A DNA stretch of 64,000 nucleotides from positions 1,984,001 through 2,048,000 of the forward strand of contig NZ_JAJOMY010000001.1 of assembly GCF_024699945.1 (NCBI RefSeq), written 5' to 3'. Origin of the DNA: Phenylobacterium sp. J426. GTDB lineage: Bacteria; Pseudomonadota; Alphaproteobacteria; Caulobacterales; Caulobacteraceae. Under the pieces are notes generated by a model. The model was not told the origin of the DNA and searched no databases. It saw only the letters and a program-made list of their open reading frames with translations. The position numbers were made by a program, and so were the translations under genes. Shown piece by piece: positions 1-10,393 of this stretch. Each line of letters starts with the position of its first letter. Position 1 is the stretch's first letter.

Positions 1-1
1 C

Positions 2-325
2 ACGCGGATCGCCCCTGAACGACTGACGCCGGTCCGTGCGGGACGTGCGCTCGTCTGGCGGGATCGGGCGGTGCCGCTGGTCTCCCTGGCCGGACTGCTC
101 GACATGCCCGAACCCGCCGGGGAGCCGGACGAGCTCAAGGTTATGATCGTCCGTTCGGGCGACCAACTGGCTGCGGTTAGCGTCGACGCCTTCGGCGAGC
201 GGATCGAGGCGCCGCTGCGCCCGTTGGCGGGCGTCCTCGCGCGAGTGCCCGGATTGCTCGGCAGCAGCCTCCTCGGCGATGGACGGGTGCTGATGGTGCT
301 GGACGTGCCGGAGCTGATCGGATGA
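2..325 (+). CDS. cheA: CheA-type histidine kinase, C-terminal end (partial)
   Basis: Only the 3' end lies in the window; the frame is open from base 2 and gives about 107 residues. The visible part looks like the CheW-like regulatory domain that closes CheA kinases and couples them to receptors: a V-PLVSLA strand, a VMIVRSGDQLAAVSVD strand pair and a closing SSLLGDGRVLMVLDVPEL segment. The kinase core and Hpt domain would be upstream. The stop overlaps the next start in an ATGA, so translation is probably coupled to the STAS-like and CheY genes. A free-standing CheW or CheV is possible because the N-terminus is missing. Confidence 0.75.
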   Translation, partial: TRIAPERLTPVRAGRALVWRDRAVPLVSLAGLLDMPEPAGEPDELKVMIVRSGDQLAAVSVDAFGERIEAPLRPLAGVLARVPGLLGSSLLGDGRVLMVLDVPELIG

Positions 326-643
326 CCGTACGGCGCGAGGGCGACGTGGTCTGGCTGGAGGGCGCCTGCCGGGTCGAGGAGGCCGAGACCGTCGTGGGCC
401 TTCTGGGCGCCGGCATGCGCACCGTCGACCTTTCCCGCTGCCAGGCGTTGCATGCCGCGGTGGCGCAGGTGCTGCTGGCCTTCCGGCCGGCGCTACGTGG
501 GGGCGCCGGAGGATCTCTTCCTGCGCGAGCACCTGCTCCCGGCGCTGACCGAGGGTGGCGGTCTGGCGACAAGCGGCCCCGACGGCGGTAAAGAAACTGG
601 CCCTTCCGGAAGGAGCGAAGGGCCTGAAGGAGTAGCGAATTGA
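322..643 (+). CDS. small STAS-like protein (frameshifted)
   Basis: The ATG overlaps the CheA stop. The first 60 residues show VVWLEGACRVEEAETVVGLL and a TVDLSRCQALHAAVAQVLLA segment, which reads like a short STAS/anti-anti-sigma fold; that family call is an inference. The frame then breaks at a run of five G (499-503). Dropping one G continues as GAPEDLFLREHLLPAL and runs to a TGA at 641-643 that overlaps the CheY start. Reconstructed length is about 106 residues. Position between CheA and CheY suggests an accessory role in this signalling cluster. The break is more likely a sequence error than a real mutation because the downstream frame stays coding-like. Confidence 0.5.
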
Positions 644-1020
644 CGACCGTCCTCATTGTCGACGACAGCAAGCTTGCCCGCATCGTAGTGGGCAAGGCCG
701 TCGCCGCCCTGCAGCCGGAGTGGACCCGCGTGGAAGCCGGGAACGCCGACGAGGCGCTGGCGATCCTCGCCGCCCAGCCGGTCGACGTCGTGCTGCTCGA
801 CTTCAACATGCCGGGCAGGAACGGCCTTGAACTGGCCGAGGAACTGCGCGGCCGCTTTCCCGACATGCCGATCGCGCTCGCCACCGCCAACGTGCAGGAC
901 GAGGTCATCGAGCGGGCGCGCGCCACCGGGGCCACCTTCGTGCCCAAGCCGATCACCGAGGACGGCCTCCGCGGCTTCCTCTCCGGCGCGGCGCTCAAGC
1001 TGCGTCAGGCCGGCGCATGA
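640..1020 (+). CDS. cheY: CheY-like single-domain response regulator
   Basis: A receiver domain and nothing else, 126 residues. The acidic pair is in TVLIVDDSKLAR, the phosphoacceptor is Asp54 in VVLLDFNMPG, the Ser/Thr switch position lies near LATANVQ, and the conserved Lys is in TFVPKPI. The start is TTG, preceded by GAAGGAG at 626-632 with 7 bases of spacing, and overlaps the previous stop as TTGA. The gene overlaps the next one by ATGA. It should be phosphorylated by the CheA encoded just upstream and dephosphorylated by the adjacent CheC; the output target (flagellar motor or another partner) cannot be told from sequence. Confidence 0.9.
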   Translation: MTTVLIVDDSKLARIVVGKAVAALQPEWTRVEAGNADEALAILAAQPVDVVLLDFNMPGRNGLELAEELRGRFPDMPIALATANVQDEVIERARATGATFVPKPITEDGLRGFLSGAALKLRQAGA

Positions 1021-1667
1021 GCGGCGGGGCCGCATACCTCAGCGACCTCGAGGTCGATGCGCTGACCGAGCTGGTCAACATCGGCGTCAGCCGCGCGGCC
1101 GCCAGCCTGCGCCAGATGGTGGGGCGGCAGGTCTTCCTCTCCGTCCCCTCGGTCGAGGTGGTGAGCCGCAGCGACGCCGTCACCCTGATGGCCGAGCGGG
1201 AGATCGGCGACCTCGTCGCCGTGCGGCAGGACTTCACCGGCGCCTTCGCCGGCCGGGCGCTGCTGATCTTCCCGGAAGCCAACAGCCTGGCGCTGGTCCG
1301 CGCCGTGACGGGCGACGAGCTCAGCGAGCCCGAGATGCGGGACCTCGAGGACGAGGCGCTCGCCGAGACCGGCAACGTCGTGCTGAACAACTGCCTGGCG
1401 ACCATGGCCAACATGCTCCAGCGGCCGCTGGACATGTCATTGCCCGGCGTCCTGAGGGGCGCGAGCGCGCGCCTGTTCCAGCTTGAGGACGCCCCCGCCT
1501 CCGAGGGCGTGGTGCTGTTCCTGTACATCAACTTCGCGATCAGCGAGCGGGACATCCGCGGCTACATCGCGGTGCTGATGGACCTGCCGTCCCTGGACGC
1601 CCTGAAGACCCTGATCGGCGAGTTCATCGCTCGCGTCGTTGGTCCGTCCTCGGCGGCCGGAGCCTGA
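1017..1667 (+). CDS. CheC-family CheY-P phosphatase
   Basis: 216 residues of the CheC/CheX/FliY phosphatase fold. Both copies of the family's active-site motif are present: LTELVNIGVSRAAASL near residue 16 and LAETGNVVLNNCLATMAN near residue 118, each with the Glu and Asn that attack phospho-CheY in this family. The C-terminal VVLFLYINFAISERDIRGYI segment is also typical. It starts at ATG within the CheY stop, so the two are translationally coupled and the enzyme probably acts on that CheY. A paralogue sharing most of these motifs lies at 3953-4570 on the other strand. Confidence 0.88.
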   Translation: MSGGAAYLSDLEVDALTELVNIGVSRAAASLRQMVGRQVFLSVPSVEVVSRSDAVTLMAEREIGDLVAVRQDFTGAFAGRALLIFPEANSLALVRAVTGDELSEPEMRDLEDEALAETGNVVLNNCLATMANMLQRPLDMSLPGVLRGASARLFQLEDAPASEGVVLFLYINFAISERDIRGYIAVLMDLPSLDALKTLIGEFIARVVGPSSAAGA

Positions 1668-1701
1668 GGCCTTGGCGGCGGCGGACGCGGGAGAGAGCGG
1701 C

Positions 1702-3945
1702 GTGGATCCTGAGCCGCCGCTGAAAGGGGCCCTTGGCCTCTGGGCCTGGGATCTGGTGGGCGAGACGGTGCGCGGCGACGCCCGCTTCGCGGCCCTGCTG
1801 GGCGTGCCAGCCGAGGACGCGCTGGCCGGTCTGCCGGCGCAGGCCTTCTTCGCCCGGGTGCATCCCGATGACCGCCTGCGGCTGACCATCGCCGTGGCCG
1901 GCGTCGCCCAGGGCGCCGAGGTTTTCGCTCGCGACTTCCGCATCCCGGGCGAGGACGGCGTGCGCTGGGTCAGCGCCCGAGGCCGCGCCGAGCACCAGCC
2001 CGACAGGCGCCCGCGCGCCTTCACCGGCGTCCTCACCGATATCAGCGAGCAGAAGCGCGTCGAGGAGCGTCTGCGCATCGCCCAGGGCGCCGGCGGCGTC
2101 GGCACGTTCGAGTTCGTCGAAGGTTTTGCGACCGTCGCCGTCTCGGACCAGTTCTGCCGGCTGCTGGGCCTGCGTGTCGCCGCGAGCCTGCCGGTGCACA
2201 CCATCAACGCCCTGGTCGAGCCGGACCAGCCGCCGCTGATCGGCGGGGCGGCGGAAGAGACCACCATCGACGCAGAGGTCCGCATCCGCCGGGCTGACAC
2301 CGGAGAGGTCCGCTGGCTGGCGGTGCGCGGCGAGCGGCGGCCGGCCGCGGACGCCGTGGGTCCGACGACGCTCGGGGCCATCTACGACATCACCGCGGCC
2401 AAGGTCGCGGAGGCCCGGTTGCGGGAACTCGCGCGGACGCTGGAGGAGCGGGTCGAGGCCCGCACGCAGGAACGCGACCGGCTGTGGAACGCCTCGCGCG
2501 ATCTCTTCGGCGTCGTGGGCCGGGATGGCGTGTATCGGTCGGTGAACCCCGCCTGGCGACGTCTGCTCGGCTACGACGAGGCCGACGTGGTCGGCCGCAG
2601 CTTCCAGGATTTCGTACAGCCCGACGATCTCGCCGCCGCCCAGCGTCAATGGGTCGGGGGCGGCGCCGGCGCGGCGCTCGAGGACTTCGACGCCCGGATG
2701 CGCGCCAAGGACGGCGCCTGGCGCTGGGTGAACTGGACGGTCATCCCGCAGGGCGAGGCCTTCTACGCCGTCGGTCGGGACGTCACCGAGCGCAAGCAGC
2801 TCGAGCAGCAGCTGCGGCAGAGCCAAAAGATGGAGGCCGTGGGCCAGCTCACCGGCGGCATCGCCCACGACTTCAACAACATGCTGACCGGCGTGCTGGG
2901 CGGGCTGGACATGATCCAGCGCCGGCTGAGCGAGGGCCGGATCGCCGACGCCGGGCGGTTCATCACCGGCGCCATTACGTCGGCCGAGCGGGCGGCGGCG
3001 CTGACCCACCGCCTGCTGGCCTTCTCGCGGCAACAGACCCTGGACCCGCAATCCGTCGACGCCAACGCCCTGGTGGGCTCGATGGAGGACCTCTTGCGCC
3101 GCACGCTGGGTGAGCGGATCGACCTGGCCGTCGAGCTGGACCCCGGTCTCTGGCGCACCGCCGTCGACGCCAATCAGCTCGAGAGCGCGCTGCTCAACCT
3201 GGCGATCAACGCGCGCGACGCCATGGCCGACGGGGGCAAGCTGACCATCGAGACCGCCAATGTCCGTCTGGCGGAGGGCGCCGCCGATGGCTTGGAGGCC
3301 GGCGAGTACGTCCAGCTCAGCGTCAGCGACACCGGAAGCGGCATGTCGCCCGAAGTGATGGCCCGGGTGTTCGACCCGTTCTTCACCACCAAGCCGCTGG
3401 GCCAGGGCACCGGGCTGGGCCTGTCCATGGTGTTCGGCTTCGCGCGGCAGTCGGGCGGCGACGTCACGATCTACAGCGAGGTGGAGCGCGGCACGACCGT
3501 GCGGCTCTACCTGCCGCGCCACCTGGGCGAGGATGTCCAGGATCTGGCGCGTCCGGTCGCCGCGGCGCCGCCCACGGGGTCTGGCGAGGCTGTATTGGTG
3601 GTCGAGGACGATCCGTCGGTTCGTCCGGTGGTGGTCGAACTGCTGCGCGAGCTCGGCTACGAGGCGATCGAGGTGTCGAGCTCGGAGGATGCGCTGCAGG
3701 TGCTGCGCTCGCCGCGCCGGATCGACCTGATGGTCAGCGACGTGGGCCTGCCGGGGCTGAACGGCCGCCAGCTCGCCGAGCGCGCCCGGGAGGCGAGACC
3801 CGACCTGCCCGTGCTGTTCATGACCGGCTATGCAGCCGGCGCCGCCCGGCGTTCGGAGTTCCTCGGGCCAGGAATGGAGATGATATCCAAGCCGTTCGCG
3901 ATGGACGCGCTGGCCCAGAAGATACGGGAGATGATCGGCCGCTGA
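1702..3945 (+). CDS. PAS-domain hybrid sensor histidine kinase
   Basis: Soluble-looking hybrid kinase, 747 residues from this start. Order: PAS with PAC-like end (about 5-120), a second divergent PAS (120-240), a short coiled coil, a third PAS (265-380), HisKA with His389 in GGIAHDFNNML, HATPase with NLAINARDAM, SDTGSGM and GTGLGLSMVFG, then a C-terminal receiver with Asp680 in LMVSDVGLPG and Lys in SKPFAM. No membrane segment is seen. GTG at 1702 follows GGGAGAG with good spacing; a longer TTG start at 1639 overlaps cheC and has no clear ribosome site. The closing receiver suggests a phosphorelay or self-regulation. The signal sensed is unknown. Confidence 0.9.
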   Translation: MDPEPPLKGALGLWAWDLVGETVRGDARFAALLGVPAEDALAGLPAQAFFARVHPDDRLRLTIAVAGVAQGAEVFARDFRIPGEDGVRWVSARGRAEHQPDRRPRAFTGVLTDISEQKRVEERLRIAQGAGGVGTFEFVEGFATVAVSDQFCRLLGLRVAASLPVHTINALVEPDQPPLIGGAAEETTIDAEVRIRRADTGEVRWLAVRGERRPAADAVGPTTLGAIYDITAAKVAEARLRELARTLEERVEARTQERDRLWNASRDLFGVVGRDGVYRSVNPAWRRLLGYDEADVVGRSFQDFVQPDDLAAAQRQWVGGGAGAALEDFDARMRAKDGAWRWVNWTVIPQGEAFYAVGRDVTERKQLEQQLRQSQKMEAVGQLTGGIAHDFNNMLTGVLGGLDMIQRRLSEGRIADAGRFITGAITSAERAAALTHRLLAFSRQQTLDPQSVDANALVGSMEDLLRRTLGERIDLAVELDPGLWRTAVDANQLESALLNLAINARDAMADGGKLTIETANVRLAEGAADGLEAGEYVQLSVSDTGSGMSPEVMARVFDPFFTTKPLGQGTGLGLSMVFGFARQSGGDVTIYSEVERGTTVRLYLPRHLGEDVQDLARPVAAAPPTGSGEAVLVVEDDPSVRPVVVELLRELGYEAIEVSSSEDALQVLRSPRRIDLMVSDVGLPGLNGRQLAERAREARPDLPVLFMTGYAAGAARRSEFLGPGMEMISKPFAMDALAQKIREMIGR

Positions 3946-3952
3946 AGCCGGT

Positions 3953-4570
3953 TCAGGTCTCGCGCTCTACGAACTCGGCTACCAGCCGCTTCAGGGCGGC
4001 CATCGCCGCGAGGTCCATCAACAGCGCAATGTAGCCTCGGATCCGTCGGCCCCGCAGCGAGAAGTTGATATAGACGAACAGCACGGCGTCCTTGGAGACG
4101 CGCGGGAACAGCTCGCGGGCGCGCCCCTCCACCAGCTTCGGCGTCCCGATGCCGAGATTGCGGTGCAGCATGTTGGCGATCGTGCCGAGGCAGGACTGCA
4201 GCACGACGTTGCCCGTCTCCAGCAGGGCCTCGGGGGCCATGGCCGGGATATCCGCCGTCGGCACGGCGTCGCCCGAAACCGCCCGCACCAGTTCCAGGCT
4301 GTTGGACTCCGGGAAGATCAGCAGCGCCCGGCCATAGACGTCGCCCGAATAGTCCTGCTCAACAGCCACCATCTTTCCGATGCGGGCGCCGCCGACCATC
4401 TCCGAGGCCTGCTCGGGGGTGACCGTCGATACCGCCGGCACCGACAGCGTGACCGCGTCGCCGCACATGATGGCCAGACTCGCTGCAGCCCGCCCGACGC
4501 CGATGTTGATCAGCTCGGTCAGGGCGTCGAGTTCGAGATCGGTCAGACGAAGAAGGGAAGAGTCGGCCAA
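3953..4570 (-). CDS. second CheC-family phosphatase
   Basis: 205 residues, a close paralogue of the gene at 1017-1667. It keeps LTELINIGVGRAAASL and LLETGNVVLQSCLGTIAN, so both Glu/Asn catalytic pairs are intact. The start is TTG at 4570 with GGAGAAGG just upstream. It converges on the hybrid kinase with only 7 bases between stops and stands alone on the minus strand. Having two CheC proteins flanking one kinase suggests they serve different CheY partners or opposing feedback loops, which is inference. The upstream region has a GTTAAC half site near 4595, too weak to call a CtrA site. Confidence 0.87.
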   Translation of the reverse strand: MADSSLLRLTDLELDALTELINIGVGRAAASLAIMCGDAVTLSVPAVSTVTPEQASEMVGGARIGKMVAVEQDYSGDVYGRALLIFPESNSLELVRAVSGDAVPTADIPAMAPEALLETGNVVLQSCLGTIANMLHRNLGIGTPKLVEGRARELFPRVSKDAVLFVYINFSLRGRRIRGYIALLMDLAAMAALKRLVAEFVERET

Positions 4571-4699
4571 GCCTTCTCCATGGGGACGCGGGTACGTTAA
4601 CGCAGCTTATAGCTTCGGACCGTCCACGGACAAATCCAACCTTCGTTCATGGACTGGTTGCGCGGCCGGCATAGGCGATCCGCCCGCCGGGCGACCGGT

Positions 4700-5405
4700 C
4701 TAGAAGGGCAGCACGTTCCGTTTGCGCGTGTAGGCGAGGTAACCCACGTTGGCGCCCAGGCGCAGGCCGACGCCGGCGCGGATGGGCGCCAGGGTCACGC
4801 CCGAGGCCTTTTGGTAGTTTACGCCCAGCCCGCCCACGACATAGGCCGAGCCTTCGACGCCCGGGAAGCGCTGGAAGATCATCGCCGGCTCGTAGAGGTC
4901 GTACACCAAGGTGAAGACGCGGCTGGCGTTGCCGCCGAAGTCCCAGCCGAGCGACGGGCCCTGCCAGAAGACCTCCATCGGCTGGCGGTCCTTCATGTAG
5001 AGCAGGCCGCGGCCGTACCGGCCGCCGACCACGAAGGCGCCGGAGCCTTCCTCGCCGGCGATATAGCCCGTCGGGCGACCGTTCCTGGCGAACAGGCGCT
5101 CCACGACGCCGCCCGCCGTCTCGGCGGTCACGCCCATGAAGTCCGACACGCCGCGGACGATCTCGTCCTGGCTGTAGGTCTTGTCTTCGTTGCCGGCCGA
5201 GTAGGTGGGGGGTCGGCGGTTGCGGGGCGGGCGGGCCTTCGGTGTTGGGCCCGCGGCCTTCGTTGTACGGATCCCTCGCGCCTGGCCGAGGCGGCGGGGC
5301 GGCGCCAGCCGGCGGCAACTGTTGGCTGGAGACGGTCTGGGCGCGCACCAGCGCGGGCGCGCCGAGCGCGACGATGCCGGTGGCGATGAGCGTGCGACGG
5401 TCCAT
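4700..5405 (-). CDS. eipA: EipA-like periplasmic DUF1134 envelope protein (frameshifted)
   Basis: Starts at ATG 5405 behind GAAGGAGG. A twin-Arg-free signal peptide (MDRRTLIATGIVALGAPALV, then RAQT) and a Pro-rich linker precede a DUF1134 domain recognised from VSDFMGVTAETAGG, GYIAGEEGSGAFVVGGRYGRG, GPSLGWDFGGNASRV and the closing VGYLAYTRKRNVLPF. DUF1134 proteins such as Brucella EipA are soluble periplasmic beta-barrels needed for envelope stress resistance. The frame breaks in a run of six G (5207-5212 on the plus strand); removing one restores a continuous protein of about 234 residues. A perfect CtrA box lies 66 bases upstream of the start, matching the known CtrA activation of eipA in Brucella. 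Confidence 0.85.
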
Positions 5406-5470
5406 GGGCGGCGTGCCTCCTTCGTAGCTTCCAGCTCCCGTCCCCGTGGCTCTGATTGCTCCAGGGCAGT

Positions 5471-5487
5471 TTAATGGCGGATTAACC
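5471..5487. promoter_or_regulatory. perfect CtrA-binding box between eipA and lepA
   Basis: TTAA, seven bases (TGGCGGA), then TTAACC: an exact match to the CtrA consensus TTAA-N7-TTAAC. It sits in the divergent intergenic region, 66 bases from the eipA start and 80 from the lepA start. CtrA directly activates eipA in Brucella abortus, so eipA is the likelier target; lepA could be affected as well. Confidence 0.8.
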
Positions 5488-5566
5488 ACACGCCCCGTGA
5501 CGCGACGCCGCGCGCCGTCGCCCCTTGGCCTCGCGGCGGCGCGGATATGTGCTAGAGGGCGGCGCA

Positions 5567-7374
<1,808 letters not shown>

Positions 7375-7375
<1 letters not shown>

Positions 7376-7689
7376 TGAGCGACGCAGGAAGCGGCGACGA
7401 GTTCGTCTACGACGAGGACACCGGCGAGTGGATCAGCGTCACCGAGGCGGCCGAGAAGGCCGCCGCGGCGGGGCGGGTCGAGGTGCGCGACGCGGTCGGC
7501 AACCTCCTGGCCGACGGTGACAAGGTGACGCTGACCAAGGACCTCGAGGTCAAGGGCGCCGGCCAGACGCTGAAGCGCGGCACGGTGATCCGTTCGATCC
7601 GCCTGACGGGCGACCCTCAGGAGATCGACTGCCGGCACGAGACCATCAAGGGCCTCGTGCTCAGGGCGGAATTCGTCAGGAAGCTCTGA
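7375..7689 (+). CDS. PhnA/YjdM-like small protein
   Basis: 104 residues. The C-terminal 70 residues match the PhnA/YjdM fold: RDAVGNLLADGDKVTLTKDLEVKG, GTVIRSIRL, EIDCRHETIKGLVLRAEFVRKL. The family's N-terminal zinc ribbon with two CxxC pairs is absent; instead there is an acidic stretch (DEFVYDEDTGEWISVTEAAEK). The ATG overlaps the lepA stop by one base. The biochemical role of PhnA proteins is poorly known, and the old phosphonate label should not be taken as function. Confidence 0.75.
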
Positions 7690-7878
7690 TTAGAGCTGGT
7701 TGAACTCGCCGCAGCGGCACTTCACCACCACATCGCGCAAGCGGGCCGCGTCAGTCTCGATCAGGATCAGGTCCTCGCACGCGCCGCACCGGTACGCCGT
7801 GCCTTCCGAGCCGGTGGTCACCTCCTGGGCCATGAGGACGGTGCGGCGGCCGACGAACAGGCCGGGGAAGGTACGCAT
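7690..7878 (-). CDS. small zinc-ribbon-like hypothetical protein
   Basis: 62 residues from ATG 7878 (a GTG five codons upstream is possible). The second half carries YRCGACEDLILIE and KCRCGEFNQL, a CxxC plus CxC arrangement that could bind zinc. No function is recognised. It converges on the lepA-phnA-like pair, with stops abutting, and stands divergent from the Mut7-C gene. A 180-base region with an AT-richer stretch separates the two starts. Confidence 0.6.
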   Translation of the reverse strand: MRTFPGLFVGRRTVLMAQEVTTGSEGTAYRCGACEDLILIETDAARLRDVVVKCRCGEFNQL

Positions 7879-8060
7879 CGGGACTTCGAGCACGCGGAAA
7901 CTCCAGTTACTCAGGCGAGGCCGTTTCGCACCGCACAATGATCCTGGCAAGGTTTCGTTGCAGTGCGACAACGTCGTTCGGCCAAGTTTCATCAAACTGC
8001 CAAAATAACGGTCACACCGCGGCGCTTGATCCGAGCGGTGGTCCGGTGCGTTCTGGGCCC

Positions 8061-8531
8061 ATGCGCTTCCTGTGCGACGAGATGCTGGCGCCGCTGGCCC
8101 GTCTCCTGAGGGCGGCGGGCTACGACACCTACCTGGCCTCCGATGGCGAGCCGGACGCGGGGTTGTTGAAGATCGCCCGCGAGGAGGGGCGCATCCTGTT
8201 GACGCGGGACAAGCGGCTCGCGGCGGCCGCGGCGGAATCGGTGCTGATCGAGGGGCGGGGCGTGGACGCCGAGGCCGAGAGCCTTTCGCGAGGCGTCGTC
8301 CTCGACTGGGGTTTCGCGCCCTTCACGCGCTGCGTCGTGGACAATGCCCGGCTGCGGGAGGCCAGCCTCGATGAAATCGATCGGATGCCCGAAAGCGCCC
8401 AGGCGAAAGCGGGGCCATTCCGAGCCTGCCCGGCTTGCGGGCGGCTCTACTGGCCGGGCAGCCATGTCCGGCGCATCGGCGAGCGGCTGAACGGGCTGAC
8501 CAACGGCGCCCCAATGCCGCCGCAAGCTTGA
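8061..8531 (+). CDS. Mut7-C (PIN-like) RNase domain protein
   Basis: 156 residues. The start MRFLCDEMLAPLARLLRAAGYDT and the GRILLTRDKRLA block are the Mut7-C/DUF82 signature, a PIN-related fold with acidic residues that could bind a metal for nuclease action. The C-terminus has ACPACGRLYWPGSHVRRI, the small zinc ribbon often found behind this domain. ATG 8061 is chosen because the fold begins there; the open frame extends upstream without similarity. RNase activity is a family-level prediction. Confidence 0.8.
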   Translation: MRFLCDEMLAPLARLLRAAGYDTYLASDGEPDAGLLKIAREEGRILLTRDKRLAAAAAESVLIEGRGVDAEAESLSRGVVLDWGFAPFTRCVVDNARLREASLDEIDRMPESAQAKAGPFRACPACGRLYWPGSHVRRIGERLNGLTNGAPMPPQA

Positions 8532-8582
8532 CTAGAACCCCGAGCTCTTCGACCTAGGACAGATCCCAGAGGAGCTCCCATC

Positions 8583-8720
8583 ATGCGCAAACTGATCGTG
8601 CTCGCCGCCGCGGCCTCGGCCCTGCTGGTGGGCGCCTGCAACACCGTGGCCGGCCTCGGCCGTGACGCCCAGGCCGCCGGCCGCGCCGTCACCGGCGCTG
8701 CGGAAGACGCCAAGAACTAG
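8583..8720 (+). CDS. entericidin A/B family lipoprotein
   Basis: 45 residues. A short positively charged start, a hydrophobic stretch (LIVLAAAASALLVGAC) with the lipobox Cys, then the NTVAGLGRDAQAAGRAVTGAAEDAKN tail typical of entericidins, ends in an amphipathic helix. GGAGCTCC precedes the start. Entericidins are small envelope lipoproteins linked to stress and bacteriolysis in Escherichia coli; the role here is not known. It is a stand-alone gene. Confidence 0.85.
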   Translation: MRKLIVLAAAASALLVGACNTVAGLGRDAQAAGRAVTGAAEDAKN

Positions 8721-8790
8721 CCGGCGGCTGGAGCGTAGGAACCCTGCGGGCCTCCCGAGGTTGGGTCCAGGACCAGCCAAGGAGGCCCGC

Positions 8791-9012
8791 ATGTCCAGTT
8801 CGAAGCACCCAGCCCCCGGCGAAGCCAGCCCGCCCCGCGACGACCTGCAGGACGACCCCGGCATCGGCGCGTCCCGCGGCACGACCATGGCCGGCGAGGA
8901 TCCGCACATCCTGCGCGAGGACGGTGAGAACACCGAAGAGGGCGATGTCGGCAATGACGCCGACGCCTTCGGCCGGCCCACCGCCCAGAACAGCCACCGC
9001 ACCAACCCCTAG
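8791..9012 (+). CDS. small acidic, probably disordered hypothetical protein
   Basis: 73 residues from an ATG preceded by a strong AAGGAGG. The composition is rich in Asp, Glu, Gly, Pro and Asn (MAGEDPHILREDGENTEEG) with no hydrophobic core, so it is probably disordered in solution. No known family is recognised. The clean ribosome site and coding-like third-position GC support a real gene. Confidence 0.6.
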   Translation: MSSSKHPAPGEASPPRDDLQDDPGIGASRGTTMAGEDPHILREDGENTEEGDVGNDADAFGRPTAQNSHRTNP

Positions 9013-9068
9013 CCCGGGCTGCGGCCGAACGCCGTCGCCCCCTTTCGCGGGGGCGACGGAGCGGGCAT

Positions 9069-9473
9069 ATGCGGGCCATGGCCGAGATCGTCCATCCGCT
9101 TATGCGCTCCATCTCCCGCGGCGCGCGCCACAAGTGCCCGGCCTGCGGCGAGAGCCGCCTGTTCTGGCGCTACCTGAAGGTCATCGACCGCTGTGAGCGG
9201 TGCGACCATAGCCTGGCGCAGTATCCGGCGGACGACGGCCCAGCCTACCTGACCATCTTGCTGGTCGGTCACCTGATTGTGGCGCCGCTGCTGCTGTTCC
9301 CTATCGTGTGGGAAAGCGACCCGCGCTGGTCGCTGCCCATCATCCTGACCTCGATGGCGGTGATCACCCTGTCGCTCCTGCCCCGCGTGAAGGGCGGCTG
9401 GGTGGGGCTGATGTATGCGCTGGGCGTCAACGACCGCGATTCCAAGCTCCACACCGCCGACGCGGCTGACTGA
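9069..9473 (+). CDS. DUF983 membrane protein
   Basis: 134 residues. An N-terminal zinc ribbon with two CxxC pairs (KCPACGES and DRCERCDHSL) is followed by DDGPAYLTILLVGHLIVAPLLL and a second membrane helix, the standard DUF983 layout. The function of the family is unsettled; some members sit near cytochrome oxidase genes, which is not the case here. Start at 9069 is ATG; an ATG four codons downstream is an alternative. Confidence 0.85.
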   Translation: MRAMAEIVHPLMRSISRGARHKCPACGESRLFWRYLKVIDRCERCDHSLAQYPADDGPAYLTILLVGHLIVAPLLLFPIVWESDPRWSLPIILTSMAVITLSLLPRVKGGWVGLMYALGVNDRDSKLHTADAAD

Positions 9474-9689
9474 GGGCCTGGCCGTGTAGGACAACGTGCC
9501 CGACGGGCGCAGCGATCTAGCGCGCGAATCTCAGCATCAGCACCGCCGCTTCAAGATTCTTGTTTTGTTCTTGGCTCGCCGTCTGAGCCGCGCTACCATT
9601 TCTGCGCGCTGGGTCGTGTAGCGTTCAGGCTCCAGAGCGCTCCACATCACATGAAAAGCAGGGGGCTCTTTTTGGGCCGGCGCGGGGGC

Positions 9690-10393
9690 ATGGGCGAAAA
9701 CATCGCTCAGTTCATGGAACGTCAGCGGCGTAGGGCCGCCCACCTCGGTCGAGAGGCGGAAGCGGCTGCACATGAAGCTTATGGGGCGGCCAGATCCGGA
9801 ACGACCTAGATCCGAATGCGCAGCCCGACGCACCAACCTTTGCCGGCCAGCTTCAGCAAGCCTTCGACGTCGGACAGAATTATGGAGAGCTCGTCTTCGA
9901 TGTCGGCTCGATGGCGGTGGGCGGCCCGGCGGCCAAGATGGTGAAAGGCTTCGACCGCGGAGCGAATGTAGGCAACGTGGCGAAGTACGCGGCGCAGGGG
10001 TTCAGTCCGAGGGCGGCAGCGCATCTCGCAGAGCCCTATCCGGCATCGAACATGGGCAGCCACCTCATCCCGCGACGAGCCAGGCTGCCAGCTCTGCTTG
10101 GGGGGCGGGGCAATCCCCCGCGATTACATGGATGGTCCATTCCACAAGTTGATCCCTCCGGGCATCAGCCGCGGCGACATGTACGGACTTCACTATGGCG
10201 TCGACCCGCGGTTCCACGGCACGGCGGTGCTCGGTGAGCGCTGGAGCGGAAGGGACCTCGGCTTGCAGCGGCACGGGCCAATAGGTCAGGTTGGTACGGG
10301 AGCCCCGCACCATTGAAAGCGCGGGTCGGCGGGGTGGCCGCAGCGGCCGGAGGCGCGATCGAATATCTGGAAGGGGATGACGGCGGATGGTGA
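9690..10393 (+). pseudogene. polymorphic-toxin C-terminal fragment (broken by frameshifts)
   Basis: Piecing frames together gives a continuous protein-like reading: MGENIAQFMERQRRRAAH, then (after a lost base near 9800) DLDPNAQPDAPTFAGQL and a hydrophobic FDVGSMAVGGPAAKMV pre-toxin linker, then MGSHLIPRRARLPALL, a break in six G at 10100-10105, GPFHKLIPPGISRGDMYGLHY and RFHGTAVLGERWSGRDLGL, a lost T near 10291, and WYGSPAPLKARVGG to a TGA at 10391. The layout (linker, then His-rich C-terminal domain, overlapping immunity-like gene) is that of secreted polymorphic toxins. The N-terminal delivery part is absent. Whether it is a decayed cassette or just badly sequenced is open. No named toxin family is assigned. 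Confidence 0.5.

Noticed and set aside
4571..4646. TTAACGCAGCTTATA upstream of the second cheC as a CtrA site
   Set aside because: The second half has two mismatches out of four, and chance matches of this quality are common.
9537..9836. 99-codon minus-strand frame beginning MVRRAAHSDLG with an inner MCSRFRLS start
   Set aside because: The inner start faintly recalls MCGRF of SRAP proteins, but nothing else of that family follows; the opposite strand reads as the start of the toxin fragment. Left unannotated.
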